A stretch of 64,000 nucleotides of DNA, taken from assembly GCF_002967765.1 (NCBI RefSeq), contig NZ_PUHY01000010.1:372001-436000 (forward strand). The letters run 5' to 3'. The DNA comes from Blastopirellula marina. GTDB taxonomy: Bacteria > Planctomycetota > Planctomycetia > Pirellulales > Pirellulaceae. Of this stretch, positions 15,857-25,011 are shown one piece after another. The notes beneath the pieces were generated by a model that was not told the DNA's origin, searched no databases, and saw nothing but the letters and a program-made list of their open reading frames with translations. The position numbers and the translations under genes are program-made. How positions within the stretch are numbered: the stretch's first letter is position 1; each line of letters opens with the position of its first letter.

Positions 15857-17011
15857 TTAGTCGAAGCTGATCGGTTCGGCACCTTGCGAAGTACCGAATG
15901 CTCGCCAGATTTGACGCGAGATGGTATCGGCAAAGAAACCGACGCTACCGTCGCCTCGAGTCACATTCACGCCGCCAGGATGATGGCTGCGAGCCGAGAT
16001 ACGAATCGCGTAACCCGCAGGCGCGTTTTCAGCGATACATGGAGCTTTCGGAGTGACGTCGGTACCCGCCTTGTGGCAATACGACGACGACATCATTTCG
16101 TCCGGGTTCTTGGTGTTTGGTTCGTAGTAGGTCGAGAAGAAGGCGTTTTCGCCACGGTAAGGACCACCACGGAAGTCGCTGTAGGTCGCACTGTGCGAGG
16201 TGTCGCTGTTGGTTTGCAGAATTTCCGAGAACATCGCGGTGTTCGACAAACCATCAGTGCACGAAGCGAGCGATTCCCCTTTGGCATTACCCATCGCTTC
16301 TTCACGACCGGCGGCCGTACCTGGCAGCGGTACTTTCAAGCCGTTACCAAACAAGGCCCCTGCTTCCATAACGACGTCGGACGAATTACCACCGATTCGC
16401 TTCAAGCCGTAATAGTTCGACACCCGCCAGTTGCGACCGCCAGCGATCGAACTACCAGTACGGGTCTGGGCGTCGCCAATTGCCGTCTGACCGGCACAAG
16501 CGACGTAATTGATCTTTGGCCACACCTTGTTGCCCGTCGGCCCAGCGGTATAGAAGTCGTTTTCCAAGCTGCTGGGACATTGATAATTTTCGACACCGCC
16601 CGCCCAGGCTCGCACGTTCTGTAAGCGGTCGTAACGACCACCTTCGGTCGAGTCGCTTGAGTCGTAAACCCAACCGCCGGTTCCGGTCGAAGCACCGTAA
16701 GCAACATACGAAACGCTCATCGCTTCGTAGCGATTGTTTTGTTCCATCTGCGGCAGAATGAAGGTGACCCAACTCATGAAGTTGTAGTCACGGCAACCGG
16801 CCGGCAGGTAACCAGCGCTGGTATCGGCAAAGTTGTGAACCGCCAGACCGAGCTGACGCATGTTGTTCGAGCATTGCATACGTCGGGCAGCCTCGCGTGC
16901 TTGCTGCACCGCCGGCAAGAGAAGCCCAACCAAAACACCAATGATGGCGATAACCACCAGCAATTCGACGAGGGTGAAACCTCGTGGAGCGCGCATTCGC
17001 GACATAGCCAA
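15857..17011 (-). CDS. DUF1559 pseudopilin-like protein
   Basis: A 384-residue protein. Residues about 9-34 are a type IV prepilin-like signal ([20 protein letters not shown]) followed by [15 protein letters not shown], the invariant opening of the planctomycete DUF1559 family, then a large C-terminal domain ending in [18 protein letters not shown]. These proteins are expected to be processed after the RG by a prepilin peptidase and to sit in the envelope; their job is unknown. ATGs at 17011 and 17005 are both possible starts. A transthyretin-like lipoprotein gene follows. Confidence 0.95.
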   Translation of the reverse strand: MAMSRMRAPRGFTLVELLVVIAIIGVLVGLLLPAVQQAREAARRMQCSNNMRQLGLAVHNFADTSAGYLPAGCRDYNFMSWVTFILPQMEQNNRYEAMSVSYVAYGASTGTGGWVYDSSDSTEGGRYDRLQNVRAWAGGVENYQCPSSLENDFYTAGPTGNKVWPKINYVACAGQTAIGDAQTRTGSSIAGGRNWRVSNYYGLKRIGGNSSDVVMEAGALFGNGLKVPLPGTAAGREEAMGNAKGESLASCTDGLSNTAMFSEILQTNSDTSHSATYSDFRGGPYRGENAFFSTYYEPNTKNPDEMMSSSYCHKAGTDVTPKAPCIAENAPAGYAIRISARSHHPGGVNVTRGDGSVGFFADTISRQIWRAFGTSQGAEPISFD

Positions 17012-17441
17012 TTCTCCGAGTCCTAGTAAGAAGTAAGAACGACAACGAAGCTGGAAACGACCTCCTCCGGATAACTTACGGACGTAGGTTCGTGTCCCGA
17101 TAGGGCAATATTCTAGAAGAGGACTTCGGAATTATGCACGCACATTTTATTAATTATCTATGTGCTCTAGGCGCTAATTGGATTAATTACCTCTCGTTTG
17201 CGCACGGCATACTCTGCATCGCGCAAAACACCCCAAAACCGGAGACTAACCACCTGAAATGGGAGGCAAACCCTGGCGACTGCGGGACGTATTTCTGAAC
17301 CCAAGTGATAAACCGGAAGCGTGCACATATATATTTTGGCGCACAATCAGAACTATAAGACTTTATGACGATTTATTACTTTGCTTTGGCGTACCAAAGC
17401 ATCGTCCGTAAGGCGTCGGCGCGCCGTTTCCCATGCTCGTG
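17012..17441. other. long AT-rich leader region upstream of the DUF1559 gene
   Basis: 430 bases without a gene. About 17140-17200 is distinctly AT-rich and holds ATTAATTA-type repeats about 30 bases apart, a possible promoter or operator zone for the minus-strand DUF1559 gene. No clear -35/-10 pair could be fixed. The thioredoxin-like gene ends at the left-transcribed far side (17442), so its terminator may also be here. Confidence 0.4.
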
Positions 17442-18485
17442 CTACGGCGAGAGTAACTTTTTCAGCCAGCGATTTAAGTCTCGATCTGGTTCGGAAGCGT
17501 GGGCATGAACGTCGAGCGCGATCACGCGTCCGTCAGGGCCGATTAAGATCGACGAAGGTATCGCCTGGATTCCCCAAGCTTGCATTCGTTCGAGATTGCC
17601 GGTCCGATCGAAGATTTGCGACCAGGCGATTTGATGCTGCTTCGCGAAGGCGATTAGCTTGCCGGGGTAGGGGTCGGTCGGGAGACCGATGATCTCAAAA
17701 CCTTGCTCGTGAAATTTGGCGTAGGCATTCTTTAAGGCAGGCATCGCCTCGACACACGGCGCACAATGTGTGCTCCAGCATTCGATCAGTACAACGCGTC
17801 CTCGGAGGTCCGCCAGGTCCAGTGTTTCTCCGGTCAGCGTTTCGCCCCGCAAATCAAGCGTTGAACCTATCAACTCCAAGCGGTGGCGAGTCCCACTCAG
17901 CATCTTGCGGAAGCCTGATTCGTCGGCAGGTTGCAGTTTGCCCGCAACCATGGTTTCGATGTGCGTCAATTGGCGACTTACTTCCTCCTTCTCAATCGAT
18001 TGGCGTGCGAGAAGTTGCACGGCCAGCATCAAGGCACCGAGACTTTCCGTCGATGCCATTTCACACTGACTTAGCGTCTGTTCCACCTCTCGGCAAAGCC
18101 CCGATATAGCCTTGGCGTCCGAGGGCTGCTCGCCATGGCTCATCGCGATCGCTTGGTAATAACTGCGAATTTCGTTTGTTTCCAGCAGAATAGGCTCGTC
18201 GGGCGCAGCGATGTTTTCTAGCTGCTGGATGATACGGTCGAGGGCTGCCAAGGTTTCTTTCCGCTGCCACTCATCCATCTCGGGTCCGAGATGCAGCCTC
18301 ATCACTTGCTGATGCAAAGCCACCAAATCGGCATTTTCCGGTACCACGAAAGGAGAACGCCTTTCGTTGACTTGGAGCCGAATCGCCAGCAAGACACCGA
18401 CGACTACGAACGTAGACAGTACGGCCAGCACGCTGACCAACAGAAACACTTTCCGCGAATGGTTGATCATGGCCGCCAGAGACAT
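17442..18485 (-). CDS. membrane-anchored TlpA-like thioredoxin protein
   Basis: A 347-residue protein with an N-terminal membrane anchor (about residues 13-36), a helical middle (50-200) and a C-terminal thioredoxin-fold domain with ECWSTHCAPC (active Cys241/Cys244, CxPC) and the cis-Pro segment IQAIPSSILIGPDG. TlpA/ResA-like proteins reduce or shuffle disulfides outside the cytoplasm. It is the last gene of a GntR-ATPase-permease-thioredoxin operon, starting only 4 bases after the permease stop. Its link to the transporter is by position only. Confidence 0.85.
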   Translation of the reverse strand: MSLAAMINHSRKVFLLVSVLAVLSTFVVVGVLLAIRLQVNERRSPFVVPENADLVALHQQVMRLHLGPEMDEWQRKETLAALDRIIQQLENIAAPDEPILLETNEIRSYYQAIAMSHGEQPSDAKAISGLCREVEQTLSQCEMASTESLGALMLAVQLLARQSIEKEEVSRQLTHIETMVAGKLQPADESGFRKMLSGTRHRLELIGSTLDLRGETLTGETLDLADLRGRVVLIECWSTHCAPCVEAMPALKNAYAKFHEQGFEIIGLPTDPYPGKLIAFAKQHQIAWSQIFDRTGNLERMQAWGIQAIPSSILIGPDGRVIALDVHAHASEPDRDLNRWLKKLLSP

Positions 18486-18489
18486 CGAC

Positions 18490-19191
18490 TTATTCCTCGC
18501 TTCGAATCAAGTAAAAGAACGCCCCTGCGACAAATCCGGCAACCCCCAGCAGGCAGACGGCAGCCAACATTAAGGGAGTCTGGTTGGGCAGGTCGACTGA
18601 GATCTCGAAGAACTGAAACAACATGCCTATCAGTGGAACGACAAATCCCGGCGTGATGAAACCAACCAAGATCGGAATCACTGAACTTCGCGCGATCGCC
18701 GAGGCGGCCCAAGCGATACCGCTACATCCGATTAGAAGCTGGGCCATGCCGCCAATTGGCATGAGTTGTTCCGAGAATCGCTTCGTCCCAAACGATTGTT
18801 CTAATTGAACCGTCGTCAGGAACAGTGCCCCATAAATGAGCAGCCAAAGCAGAATAAAACCAACGACAACCAGCCACTTACTCACCAAATGATGCCAGCG
18901 TAGAGGGGGCAAACAGGCCAGGAACTCGCACGTGCGATCTTGCCGTTCCCCGGCCAGGATACAACCGGCACAGACGGTAACCGTGAAGTAGCCAATTGCT
19001 TGTAAGTATGCCGTGCCCCCACCGAAGGTTGCCGCCAGCTTGGCGACTGTCGTTTGCCCGCCGATCGATTCGTCTTGAACGATGAAACAGACAATGCCCC
19101 CGAGCAGCAACACCGACGGGACGCTCAGAATCGCCAAGAGGGCAATCGTCCGAATCAATCGCATATCTTTCCAAAGCAGAACGCGAATCAT
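18490..19191 (-). CDS. ABC-2-type transporter permease
   Basis: A 233-residue integral membrane protein with about six hydrophobic helices. It starts MIRVLLWKDMRLIR, the typical first residues of ABC-2 permeases, where an amphipathic helix precedes membrane helix 1. I chose the ATG at 19191 because its A is the last base of the upstream ATPase stop codon (TAATG), a classic coupling; the longer frame overlaps the ATPase. Together with the ATPase it should form an exporter. The substrate is unknown; YtrA-regulated exporters elsewhere respond to cell-wall antibiotics. Confidence 0.85.
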   Translation of the reverse strand: MIRVLLWKDMRLIRTIALLAILSVPSVLLLGGIVCFIVQDESIGGQTTVAKLAATFGGGTAYLQAIGYFTVTVCAGCILAGERQDRTCEFLACLPPLRWHHLVSKWLVVVGFILLWLLIYGALFLTTVQLEQSFGTKRFSEQLMPIGGMAQLLIGCSGIAWAASAIARSSVIPILVGFITPGFVVPLIGMLFQFFEISVDLPNQTPLMLAAVCLLGVAGFVAGAFFYLIRSEE

Positions 19192-20138
19192 TATGAGCGT
19201 TTCTCCCGCGCCACTTGCCGGCGTCCTCGAATGACTTGCTTGAAAAGATTTTCCAAGCTGATGTCGAGTATTTCGTAACGCGTAACCGGGTTCTCCGCGG
19301 CGATCTGTTCGGCTAGTTCCTGAGAGAATGGATAGAGCGTTAAACTCCACTGACGGCGATCGACCTGCGTCCAGATCGCCTCCTCAGGCGTCGAGCGAGG
19401 GAGTGTTCCATCCTCGATGACGGCCTGCATCAGCTTGACTCGATCGTGTATGTGGGTGACTTCTTCGGTGAGAATCAACCGCCCACCATCCATGATGCCC
19501 ACCACATCGGCGATTCGGGCGACGTCGTCGATGTGGTGGCTCGAAAAAAGGACGGCACGCCCTTTCGCTTGGGCCTGGGTAGCCAAGATCCCCTCAAGGA
19601 ATTCGTCTCGAATCAGCGGATCGAGCCCCGAGGTCGGCTCGTCCAGCAGCAACACGTCAGGCTGCGGAGCTAACGCCACGAGCAGCCCCAATTTGGCAAC
19701 CATCCCCTTGGAAAGATGACGCACCCGTTTGTGGCGGGGAAGCTCGAAGACCTCTAGCAGCTCGTCGCTGAGGTCGTCATCCCACTGGGGATAGAGCGAC
19801 GAGACAAAGCCCAACACTTCACTTACGCGCATCCAGGGATAAATGTGATGTTTCTCCGGGACATAGCCGATGCGGCGTTTTACGGCCACGGTTCGCTCGG
19901 TTGCCGCTTCTCCTAAAATCTCGATGGTTCCTTCATCAGGCTGAGTCAGGCCAACCATCATCCGAATCGTCGTACTTTTGCCAGCACCATTGGGGCCAAG
20001 CAGGCCAAATGTTTGCCCTGGCGGGACGACAAGTGAAAGATCATCAACGGCTACCGACTTGCCAAAACGCTTGGTCAGGCCATCGATTCGGATAGCACAC
20101 TGAGAAGCCGCGAGAACCGAACGATCTGCCTGGTGCAT
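19191..20138 (-). CDS. ABC transporter ATP-binding protein (ABC-2 exporter type)
   Basis: The 315-residue protein has all nucleotide-binding motifs: Walker A GPNGAGKST (residues 48-56), signature LSKGMVAKLGL, Walker B VLLLDEPTSGLDP and the H-loop in LFSSHHIDD. The C-terminal 80 residues are the extension seen in DrrA/CcmA-like exporters. It is followed by the permease with a 1-base overlap and preceded by the GntR regulator with a 2-base gap, so all are one transcript. Confidence 0.95.
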   Translation of the reverse strand: MHQADRSVLAASQCAIRIDGLTKRFGKSVAVDDLSLVVPPGQTFGLLGPNGAGKSTTIRMMVGLTQPDEGTIEILGEAATERTVAVKRRIGYVPEKHHIYPWMRVSEVLGFVSSLYPQWDDDLSDELLEVFELPRHKRVRHLSKGMVAKLGLLVALAPQPDVLLLDEPTSGLDPLIRDEFLEGILATQAQAKGRAVLFSSHHIDDVARIADVVGIMDGGRLILTEEVTHIHDRVKLMQAVIEDGTLPRSTPEEAIWTQVDRRQWSLTLYPFSQELAEQIAAENPVTRYEILDISLENLFKQVIRGRRQVAREKRS

Positions 20139-20140
20139 GA

Positions 20141-20518
20141 TTAGGTATCCTGAACGCGCGTTTGGAGCGTATCTTCAAACAACGTTCGCAGCCGCTCGAT
20201 ATTGATGCCCTTAGCCGCCGCCGAATCGACGAGTTTCGCCAGACGCTGTTGGATCTGCTGCTCGGCGATGCTTCGTGGGGCGGCGTTCTCTTCGGCCACA
20301 AAGATACCGACACCACGGCGCGATTCGATCATCCCTTCCCGTTCCAGCAGTTCGTACGCCCGCTGAATCGTGTTGGGATTCACCTTAATATCCAAGGCGA
20401 GTTGCCGTAGGGAAGGCAGCGACTCGCCCGGGCGATGCACGCCGCTGCGGATGCGGCCGCGAATTTGATCGGCAATCTGCCGAAAGATAGGCGTGTGACT
20501 TTTGGGATCGATCTGCAT
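20141..20518 (-). CDS. GntR-family transcriptional regulator, YtrA type
   Basis: A 125-residue protein beginning MQIDPKSHTPIFRQIADQI, the standard YtrA-subfamily start, with a winged helix-turn-helix (about residues 10-75; LPSLRQLALDIKVNPNTIQRAYELLE) and a short helical tail for dimerisation rather than an effector domain. It is the first gene of the ABC exporter operon, and a palindromic operator overlaps its promoter, so it very probably represses its own operon until an envelope stress releases it. Confidence 0.93.
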   Translation of the reverse strand: MQIDPKSHTPIFRQIADQIRGRIRSGVHRPGESLPSLRQLALDIKVNPNTIQRAYELLEREGMIESRRGVGIFVAEENAAPRSIAEQQIQQRLAKLVDSAAAKGINIERLRTLFEDTLQTRVQDT

Positions 20519-20538
20519 CAGAAATCCTCGGCCTGACC

Positions 20539-20556
20539 TAGTGAACTAGTGCACTA
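20539..20556 (-). promoter_or_regulatory. palindromic GntR/YtrA operator
   Basis: TAGTGAACTAGTGCACTA is an inverted repeat (TAGTG...CACTA, centred on ACTAGT) lying between the -10 element and the GntR start codon. Its AGTG/CACT half-sites resemble operators of YtrA-subfamily regulators. Position just after the -10 box fits repression by blocking RNA polymerase. Confidence 0.7.
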
Positions 20557-20560
20557 AGGC

Positions 20561-20589
20561 ATCGTATAGCCCGAACCTATGTGTGTCAA
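20561..20589 (-). promoter_or_regulatory. sigma-70-like promoter of the GntR-ABC operon
   Basis: On the minus strand a perfect -35 TTGACA (20589-20584) is followed by a 17-base spacer and the -10-like TACGAT (20566-20561). The GntR start codon lies 43 bases further on, with the operator palindrome between. Confidence 0.7.
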
Positions 20590-20664
20590 CAATTGTCCTG
20601 GGAGAAAGCCCGCAAACAGACTAGACTTGCCCCAGGACGACCGACACGGCTTTCTCATAGCGTC

Positions 20665-21468
20665 ATGCTTCCTCACGTTCCAGCTCGAATTCACCTGCTT
20701 CCAGCGAAAGGGGCACCGATTGTGGTGATCTTGCGCCGCAAGCCATCGAAGTGTTTTCATGTGATTCGCTGGAATACAATTCGCGACACGCTGGAACATG
20801 GCTCGTGGTTTCACGGCAAGTTATATTCCAAGCGATGCGACGTATCGTTCGATGGCGACTGGATGGTTTATCTGGCGATGGGGGATGCCGGTCAGACCTG
20901 GAATGGCATCTGCCGGCTTCCATACCTTCGAACCAAGGCCGAGGGAAGCAACATGGGTTCGTGGTTTGGTGGCGGCGTCTGGCAAGATGCCTACCGGTTG
21001 TCGCTCAACGGATGGGAGCCCGAGCAGGGACGGGTACCATTCATACTAAACCAGTTGCAGCCCGAACATGGCGGCGAAGACCTGAGTGTTCTTTACGCCA
21101 AGTGGCAGCGCGACGGTTGGCGACGCCTTGGCGACCACTACGGAACGTATCGCGATATCCCGGAAGCCAGTAAGTTCACCGTGGCCTGCGAGGGAGACGA
21201 CGGCTGGGTTCATCAACCGACCCCAAAGCACCCACGCCTGTTTGCCCGCTATCTTGGCTACCTGGAACATGGCTATACCTTTCAGTTTTCCCTGGAAGGG
21301 CATGAAGCATTGCTGGACGAAGAGGTTGATTCCGCGTGCTGGGATTATCGCGGAAATCTAATCTATTCCCGGCGAGGAATCGTCTTTAAGTATTCGCTCG
21401 CGGATCTTGCCGACGGCAACCCGGGTAGCATGCACGACCTGGAACCATTGTCCGCGCCTTCGGATTAG
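20665..21468 (+). CDS. conserved hypothetical protein
   Basis: A 267-residue soluble protein. The opening, with AKGAPIVVILRRKPSKCFHVIRW, EHGSWFHGKLYSKRCDVS and DGDWMVYL, belongs to a family I have seen as an uncharacterised protein in many bacteria, but I know no function. Trp and Tyr are frequent, suggesting a beta-propeller or similar fold. The ATG at 20665 was preferred to 20581, which lies in the promoter of the divergent GntR operon. A small unknown gene follows after 32 bases. Confidence 0.65.
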   Translation: MLPHVPARIHLLPAKGAPIVVILRRKPSKCFHVIRWNTIRDTLEHGSWFHGKLYSKRCDVSFDGDWMVYLAMGDAGQTWNGICRLPYLRTKAEGSNMGSWFGGGVWQDAYRLSLNGWEPEQGRVPFILNQLQPEHGGEDLSVLYAKWQRDGWRRLGDHYGTYRDIPEASKFTVACEGDDGWVHQPTPKHPRLFARYLGYLEHGYTFQFSLEGHEALLDEEVDSACWDYRGNLIYSRRGIVFKYSLADLADGNPGSMHDLEPLSAPSD

Positions 21469-21500
21469 CTCCATCGGAATATTCAGCGAAGAAGCGAACC

Positions 21501-21929
21501 ATGCGAATCCTACTTTGCAACTATCGCTGGTTTTCGGACCGGAAGGCGATCGAGGTGCCTGTCAGCCTCGTTGATGACAACTCACCTGTCACCAAGCCCC
21601 TCGGGATGTACGACGAACTTGGCGAACACCTGATCGGCTTACTCGCAGGCCGGGACGGCTTGCTACTGTGGTGGAATAATGCTTGGTGCCCGATAACTTC
21701 GCCGTTTCCAATCTCGCATGTCGTCGACGGACAATTGCGGCGGCTTTCGATGCGAATGCCACAAATCACGATCGACATCGACTACGAAGTTAGTCCACCG
21801 GCAGCAACTCCTTTCTATTCAGAAGGGGAAGAGGACATCGATTTCGGGCTGTGGCTGAGGAACACCTTCGAGTCGCCTGAAAGGCAACGGACAATATTCG
21901 AGCTGTGGCGACAAGGAATTTCCAGCTAG
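21501..21929 (+). CDS. hypothetical protein
   Basis: A 142-residue soluble protein I do not recognise. It starts MRILLCNYRWFSDRK and has an alpha/beta look with many aromatic residues (LLLWWNNAWCP, FELWRQG). It follows the preceding unknown gene by 32 bases on the same strand, so the two may be an operon. No signal peptide or catalytic motif is seen. Confidence 0.6.
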   Translation: MRILLCNYRWFSDRKAIEVPVSLVDDNSPVTKPLGMYDELGEHLIGLLAGRDGLLLWWNNAWCPITSPFPISHVVDGQLRRLSMRMPQITIDIDYEVSPPAATPFYSEGEEDIDFGLWLRNTFESPERQRTIFELWRQGISS

Positions 21930-22138
21930 GTAAGATTCTTACGAGTGGGAGGTAAGCGTAAGGATTATTTCCAGCAAATTGACAATTGATTGTGTGTTTG
22001 ACGATCGCCGCAAGCCACCAAACCGTAGCCTCCCGTGTGGTTTGTCGACTATCATCGAGCATAGTTCGACGTGGCAATCCGCTCGATTCGCGTGCCGGGT
22101 CGCGTCGAACCATGTTCCTCTCTGTTGGTCGCAGCTCT

Positions 22139-23683
22139 ATGAATTTGCCACATCGCTTGTTGTTCGCTTCGCTCGGTCTCGTTATCGCTTTGCTCGGTTA
22201 CCACGGCCTGGGTTCGTCCGTTATGGCGGCAGAAGCCAAGTTGTCGGCCGGAACCAAAATAGTCACGCCGCAGATTCCCGCGGCGGTCACCGGGGCAACG
22301 CGCGAACTGAATGCTCGGATGAGCCAAGATATCGATCCTGCCGAAAACGCGGTCGTGCACTTGGTCCAGTTGTTTGGCGACGAGGTGCTGGTGGAACCAG
22401 TGCGAGCTGCTTCATTGAAGATGTTAGGAATTGAAACACTCGATCCCGCCGCACCGAAAATGATTTACTCCGAGCCGTTCCTCCAGTCGAAAGCCGGTGG
22501 CGACGAGAAACAGATGGAATCATTGTCGCAAACTTTCAATATCGAATTCACCGAGGCGGACGCCAAAGCGTGGAAGACGACCGATTATCCACTGTTGGCT
22601 GAATATCTGGCCGCCAACCAAACACAGCTCGATCGATTGGTTGCCATCGCCGACTTGCCAGCTTACTACGCGCCGATTCTTTCGGTCGCGAATCCGCCCA
22701 GCTTGATGAGTGCCTCGTTTGCGGTTGAATACCGTCTGCCCTACCTGGCCAAATGCCTTGGTCTGCGAGGCATGAATAAGCTGGCCGAAGGAGACTTTAC
22801 GGGGGCGACGACCGACCTGCTGGCCATTCACAAACTGGCTCGCCTGATCGCGGTAGGCTCGCCGCTGGATGTTTCAGGGGCCAAAGCGCATTGGGTCGAT
22901 GCTCACGGGTTCGCCGCCGAGCAGGCGATGCTGCAAAGTGGGCTGTTGTCGACCGAACAGGCCCAAGCTTACCTGGCCGCTCTGAGAAAATTACCGCCGA
23001 TGCCTGCCGCGAAGATCGCCGCCGACGTTGGCGAACGTTTTGTAATTCAGCAAGAAGTCGAGATGCTACGCGATTCTGACTTAGCGTTGGCGTCGTTCTT
23101 CGATTGGGACATGGTGGAACACAAAGACGAAGTCGCCAAGCTGCGCAAGGCGAACGTCAACTGGGACCTGGCCATCCAACGAGCCAATGAGATCCAAGAC
23201 AAGACGGTTGCCGTTCTTTCGATCGACGATCGTGAAAAGCAAATGCAAGCGATCGTCGAGTTGGATGAATCAGCCGACATGTGGCTCGATGACTTGGAAG
23301 ACGACGAAACGACGCTTGTCGAGGCGATCGCCAAAGATCGTGAAGGCGCGAGTCGCTGGTTCGGTGAATCGGTTGCGATGGCCCTCCGCGCCAATGCTTG
23401 GCAGCGAGTTCATACCGAGCATCGCGGGAGCGTTCGCCGCGACTTCACAATCATTGGTCTGGCCTTGGTCGCCTACAAACAAAAGCATGGCGCATACCCG
23501 GACAAGCTGGCACAGCTTGTTCCGGAATTCCTTCCCTCGCTGCCGGTCGACACCCACTCTGGCAAAGAGTTCGCCTACGAAAAATCGCCTGAAGGTGGCG
23601 TGCGGCTGATCTCATGGGGTGCGAACATGGTTCCCAACCAAGGGGACTTCCGCGACGACGACGTCTCCTTGGATTTGAAATAA
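22139..23683 (+). CDS. large exported protein with a GspG-like C-terminal segment
   Basis: A 514-residue protein with a signal peptide (cleavage near residue 31, VMAAE). Most of it is helical and of unknown family. The last 80 residues (AYKQKHGAYPDKLAQLVP, then LPVDTHSGKEFAYE) copy the soluble end of GspG-type pseudopilins, a pattern found in several planctomycete exported families. ATG 22139 places the signal peptide first; 22112 in the same frame is an alternative. The amber-interrupted gene follows after 67 bases. Confidence 0.7.
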   Translation: MNLPHRLLFASLGLVIALLGYHGLGSSVMAAEAKLSAGTKIVTPQIPAAVTGATRELNARMSQDIDPAENAVVHLVQLFGDEVLVEPVRAASLKMLGIETLDPAAPKMIYSEPFLQSKAGGDEKQMESLSQTFNIEFTEADAKAWKTTDYPLLAEYLAANQTQLDRLVAIADLPAYYAPILSVANPPSLMSASFAVEYRLPYLAKCLGLRGMNKLAEGDFTGATTDLLAIHKLARLIAVGSPLDVSGAKAHWVDAHGFAAEQAMLQSGLLSTEQAQAYLAALRKLPPMPAAKIAADVGERFVIQQEVEMLRDSDLALASFFDWDMVEHKDEVAKLRKANVNWDLAIQRANEIQDKTVAVLSIDDREKQMQAIVELDESADMWLDDLEDDETTLVEAIAKDREGASRWFGESVAMALRANAWQRVHTEHRGSVRRDFTIIGLALVAYKQKHGAYPDKLAQLVPEFLPSLPVDTHSGKEFAYEKSPEGGVRLISWGANMVPNQGDFRDDDVSLDLK

Positions 23684-23750
23684 TCGCGGGGCGGGCAGGG
23701 GACCCCGCCGGTCGAATCAACTCACCGTTTAATCAGGGAACGTTTGCACG

Positions 23751-24647
23751 ATGAGTCGATCCCTTTGCCTGATTGCGAAACCCTTTCACGGGCTATTGAA
23801 GTTCACGTTACCCCTGTTCGTCTTGCTGATTCTTTCGGCCGTCGCAGCAGCGGAAGAGGAAAGTCGCGAAGCAATCCTGGCCGCTTGGCAGGTGAATTTC
23901 GTCAAGTTGGGGTCCGTGGAACTCGTGGTCACCCAAGTTTTGCGAGATCATACCGTTACGGAAGAGATTTCCGAAATCCATGAGCTACCTGGCGGAGGGA
24001 GCGTTGAATGGACGCGGTCGCCACGAACTGAGTAGAAACTAAGCTTAACGCTCTTTCTCGATCAACTGATTCACACTAATTCAGAGACCACTCGCCAGCG
24101 ACTGTTTGATGGTTCCCGTTGGCACGACTATAAACCAGCGAAGAACTCGCTGACGATCCGACGCATCGACCAAATGCCTGGCATGCTCCCGCTGGACCCA
24201 CGAGAGATGTTTATGCCAGAGCTCGGAAAGCCTTTTCTCATTGCGGCCGATTCAGGCAAGTTCCGGATGCAAGGTGATTCGGACGGAGACGATCAGCCAC
24301 AGCTAGTGATCGATAATGGTTTCAACCGTCTCTTAATTAGGTTCGATCGTCAGACGAAGTTGCCAGGGGAGTCCGTTCTTTTTCACGACGATGGTTCCGT
24401 ATTGCGTCATCCTCAAATGCAATACGAACGAGTTGAATCTCGCGACGCTTACGTCGTCTCTTCCGTGACCTGGCGCTGTTTCGATAAGGGTACCGCCAAC
24501 CTCAAGAATCTCAATGCCGCTTCGCCAAGTCATAGCTCGAAGCTGACCGTCAATAAGGTCACCTTGTTGCCGCCCCCAGTCAATGGGACACTCGAATTGG
24601 CATTGCCCGCCAATATCCGTATCGTCGATCTGACACCCCAAAAGTGA
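23751..24647 (+). pseudogene. exported LolA-like protein gene interrupted by one in-frame TAG
   Basis: The first 94 codons (23751-24035) encode a membrane or signal helix (LKFTLPLFVLLILSAVAAAEEE) and the start of a beta-rich domain, then hit TAG at 24033-24035. The same frame continues without any other stop through 24036-24173 to TAA-type end at 24647, giving 299 codons in all. The part after the TAG is protein-like (RLFDGSRWHDYKP, FRMQGDSDGDDQPQLVIDNG, LIRFDRQTKLPGESVLF). Overall shape recalls outer-membrane lipoprotein-sorting (LolA-like) domains. A CAG-to-TAG change would explain it. A sequencing error cannot be excluded. Confidence 0.72.
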
Positions 24648-25011
24648 CAAACCGAACGGCGAGATGCCCGCGAACGAGCCGCAATAGCGCAACGGCGGTT
24701 ATCCGTTGTTAGGCAAAATATTCCGGGCGCAAACTTATTTACGTGGACGCTTTCCGTTTGCTTTCGTTTGACATCAAGCGGAAAGCCAACGCTGCATTCA
24801 AGTTACTCTCATGCAAGCTTAATGAATTTTTAAAGGTGATAATCTTCTGGTCACTATTCGAATTACTAAATCAGCGTAAAGTAAGGACAATGTGCCGAAA
24901 TAATTGTGAACTTGCCATTCCCAAATCGGTCTGAAGTACTAAAGAATAGTAGCGACGATTCACACCTCATCGAGTTTCGTTTTCCCCTTTTGCTGTTGCA
25001 TTGGTGACAAG
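24648..25011. other. AT-rich intergenic region with a stem-loop, no gene seen
   Basis: 364 bases. GCTTTCCG (24749-24756) pairs with CGGAAAGC (24779-24786), and a further TTG/CAA extends the stem, with a 14-base loop; no T run follows. The second half is AT-rich and should hold the promoter of the gene at 25012. A 63-codon frame from GTG 24743 has no ribosome-binding site and odd composition. Confidence 0.4.

Noticed and set aside
15791-16624. 277-codon plus-strand frame over the DUF1559 gene
   Set aside because: Antisense to a clear DUF1559 gene and its spacer; no domain, no start signal.
24033-24035. Pyrrolysine or programmed recoding at TAG
   Set aside because: No pyl genes, no downstream structure element seen, and nothing suggests recoding in this lineage; mutation or sequence error is simpler.
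24743-24934. 63-codon frame in the AT-rich gap
   Set aside because: GTG start without a ribosome-binding site and composition of the AT-rich spacer rather than of a gene.
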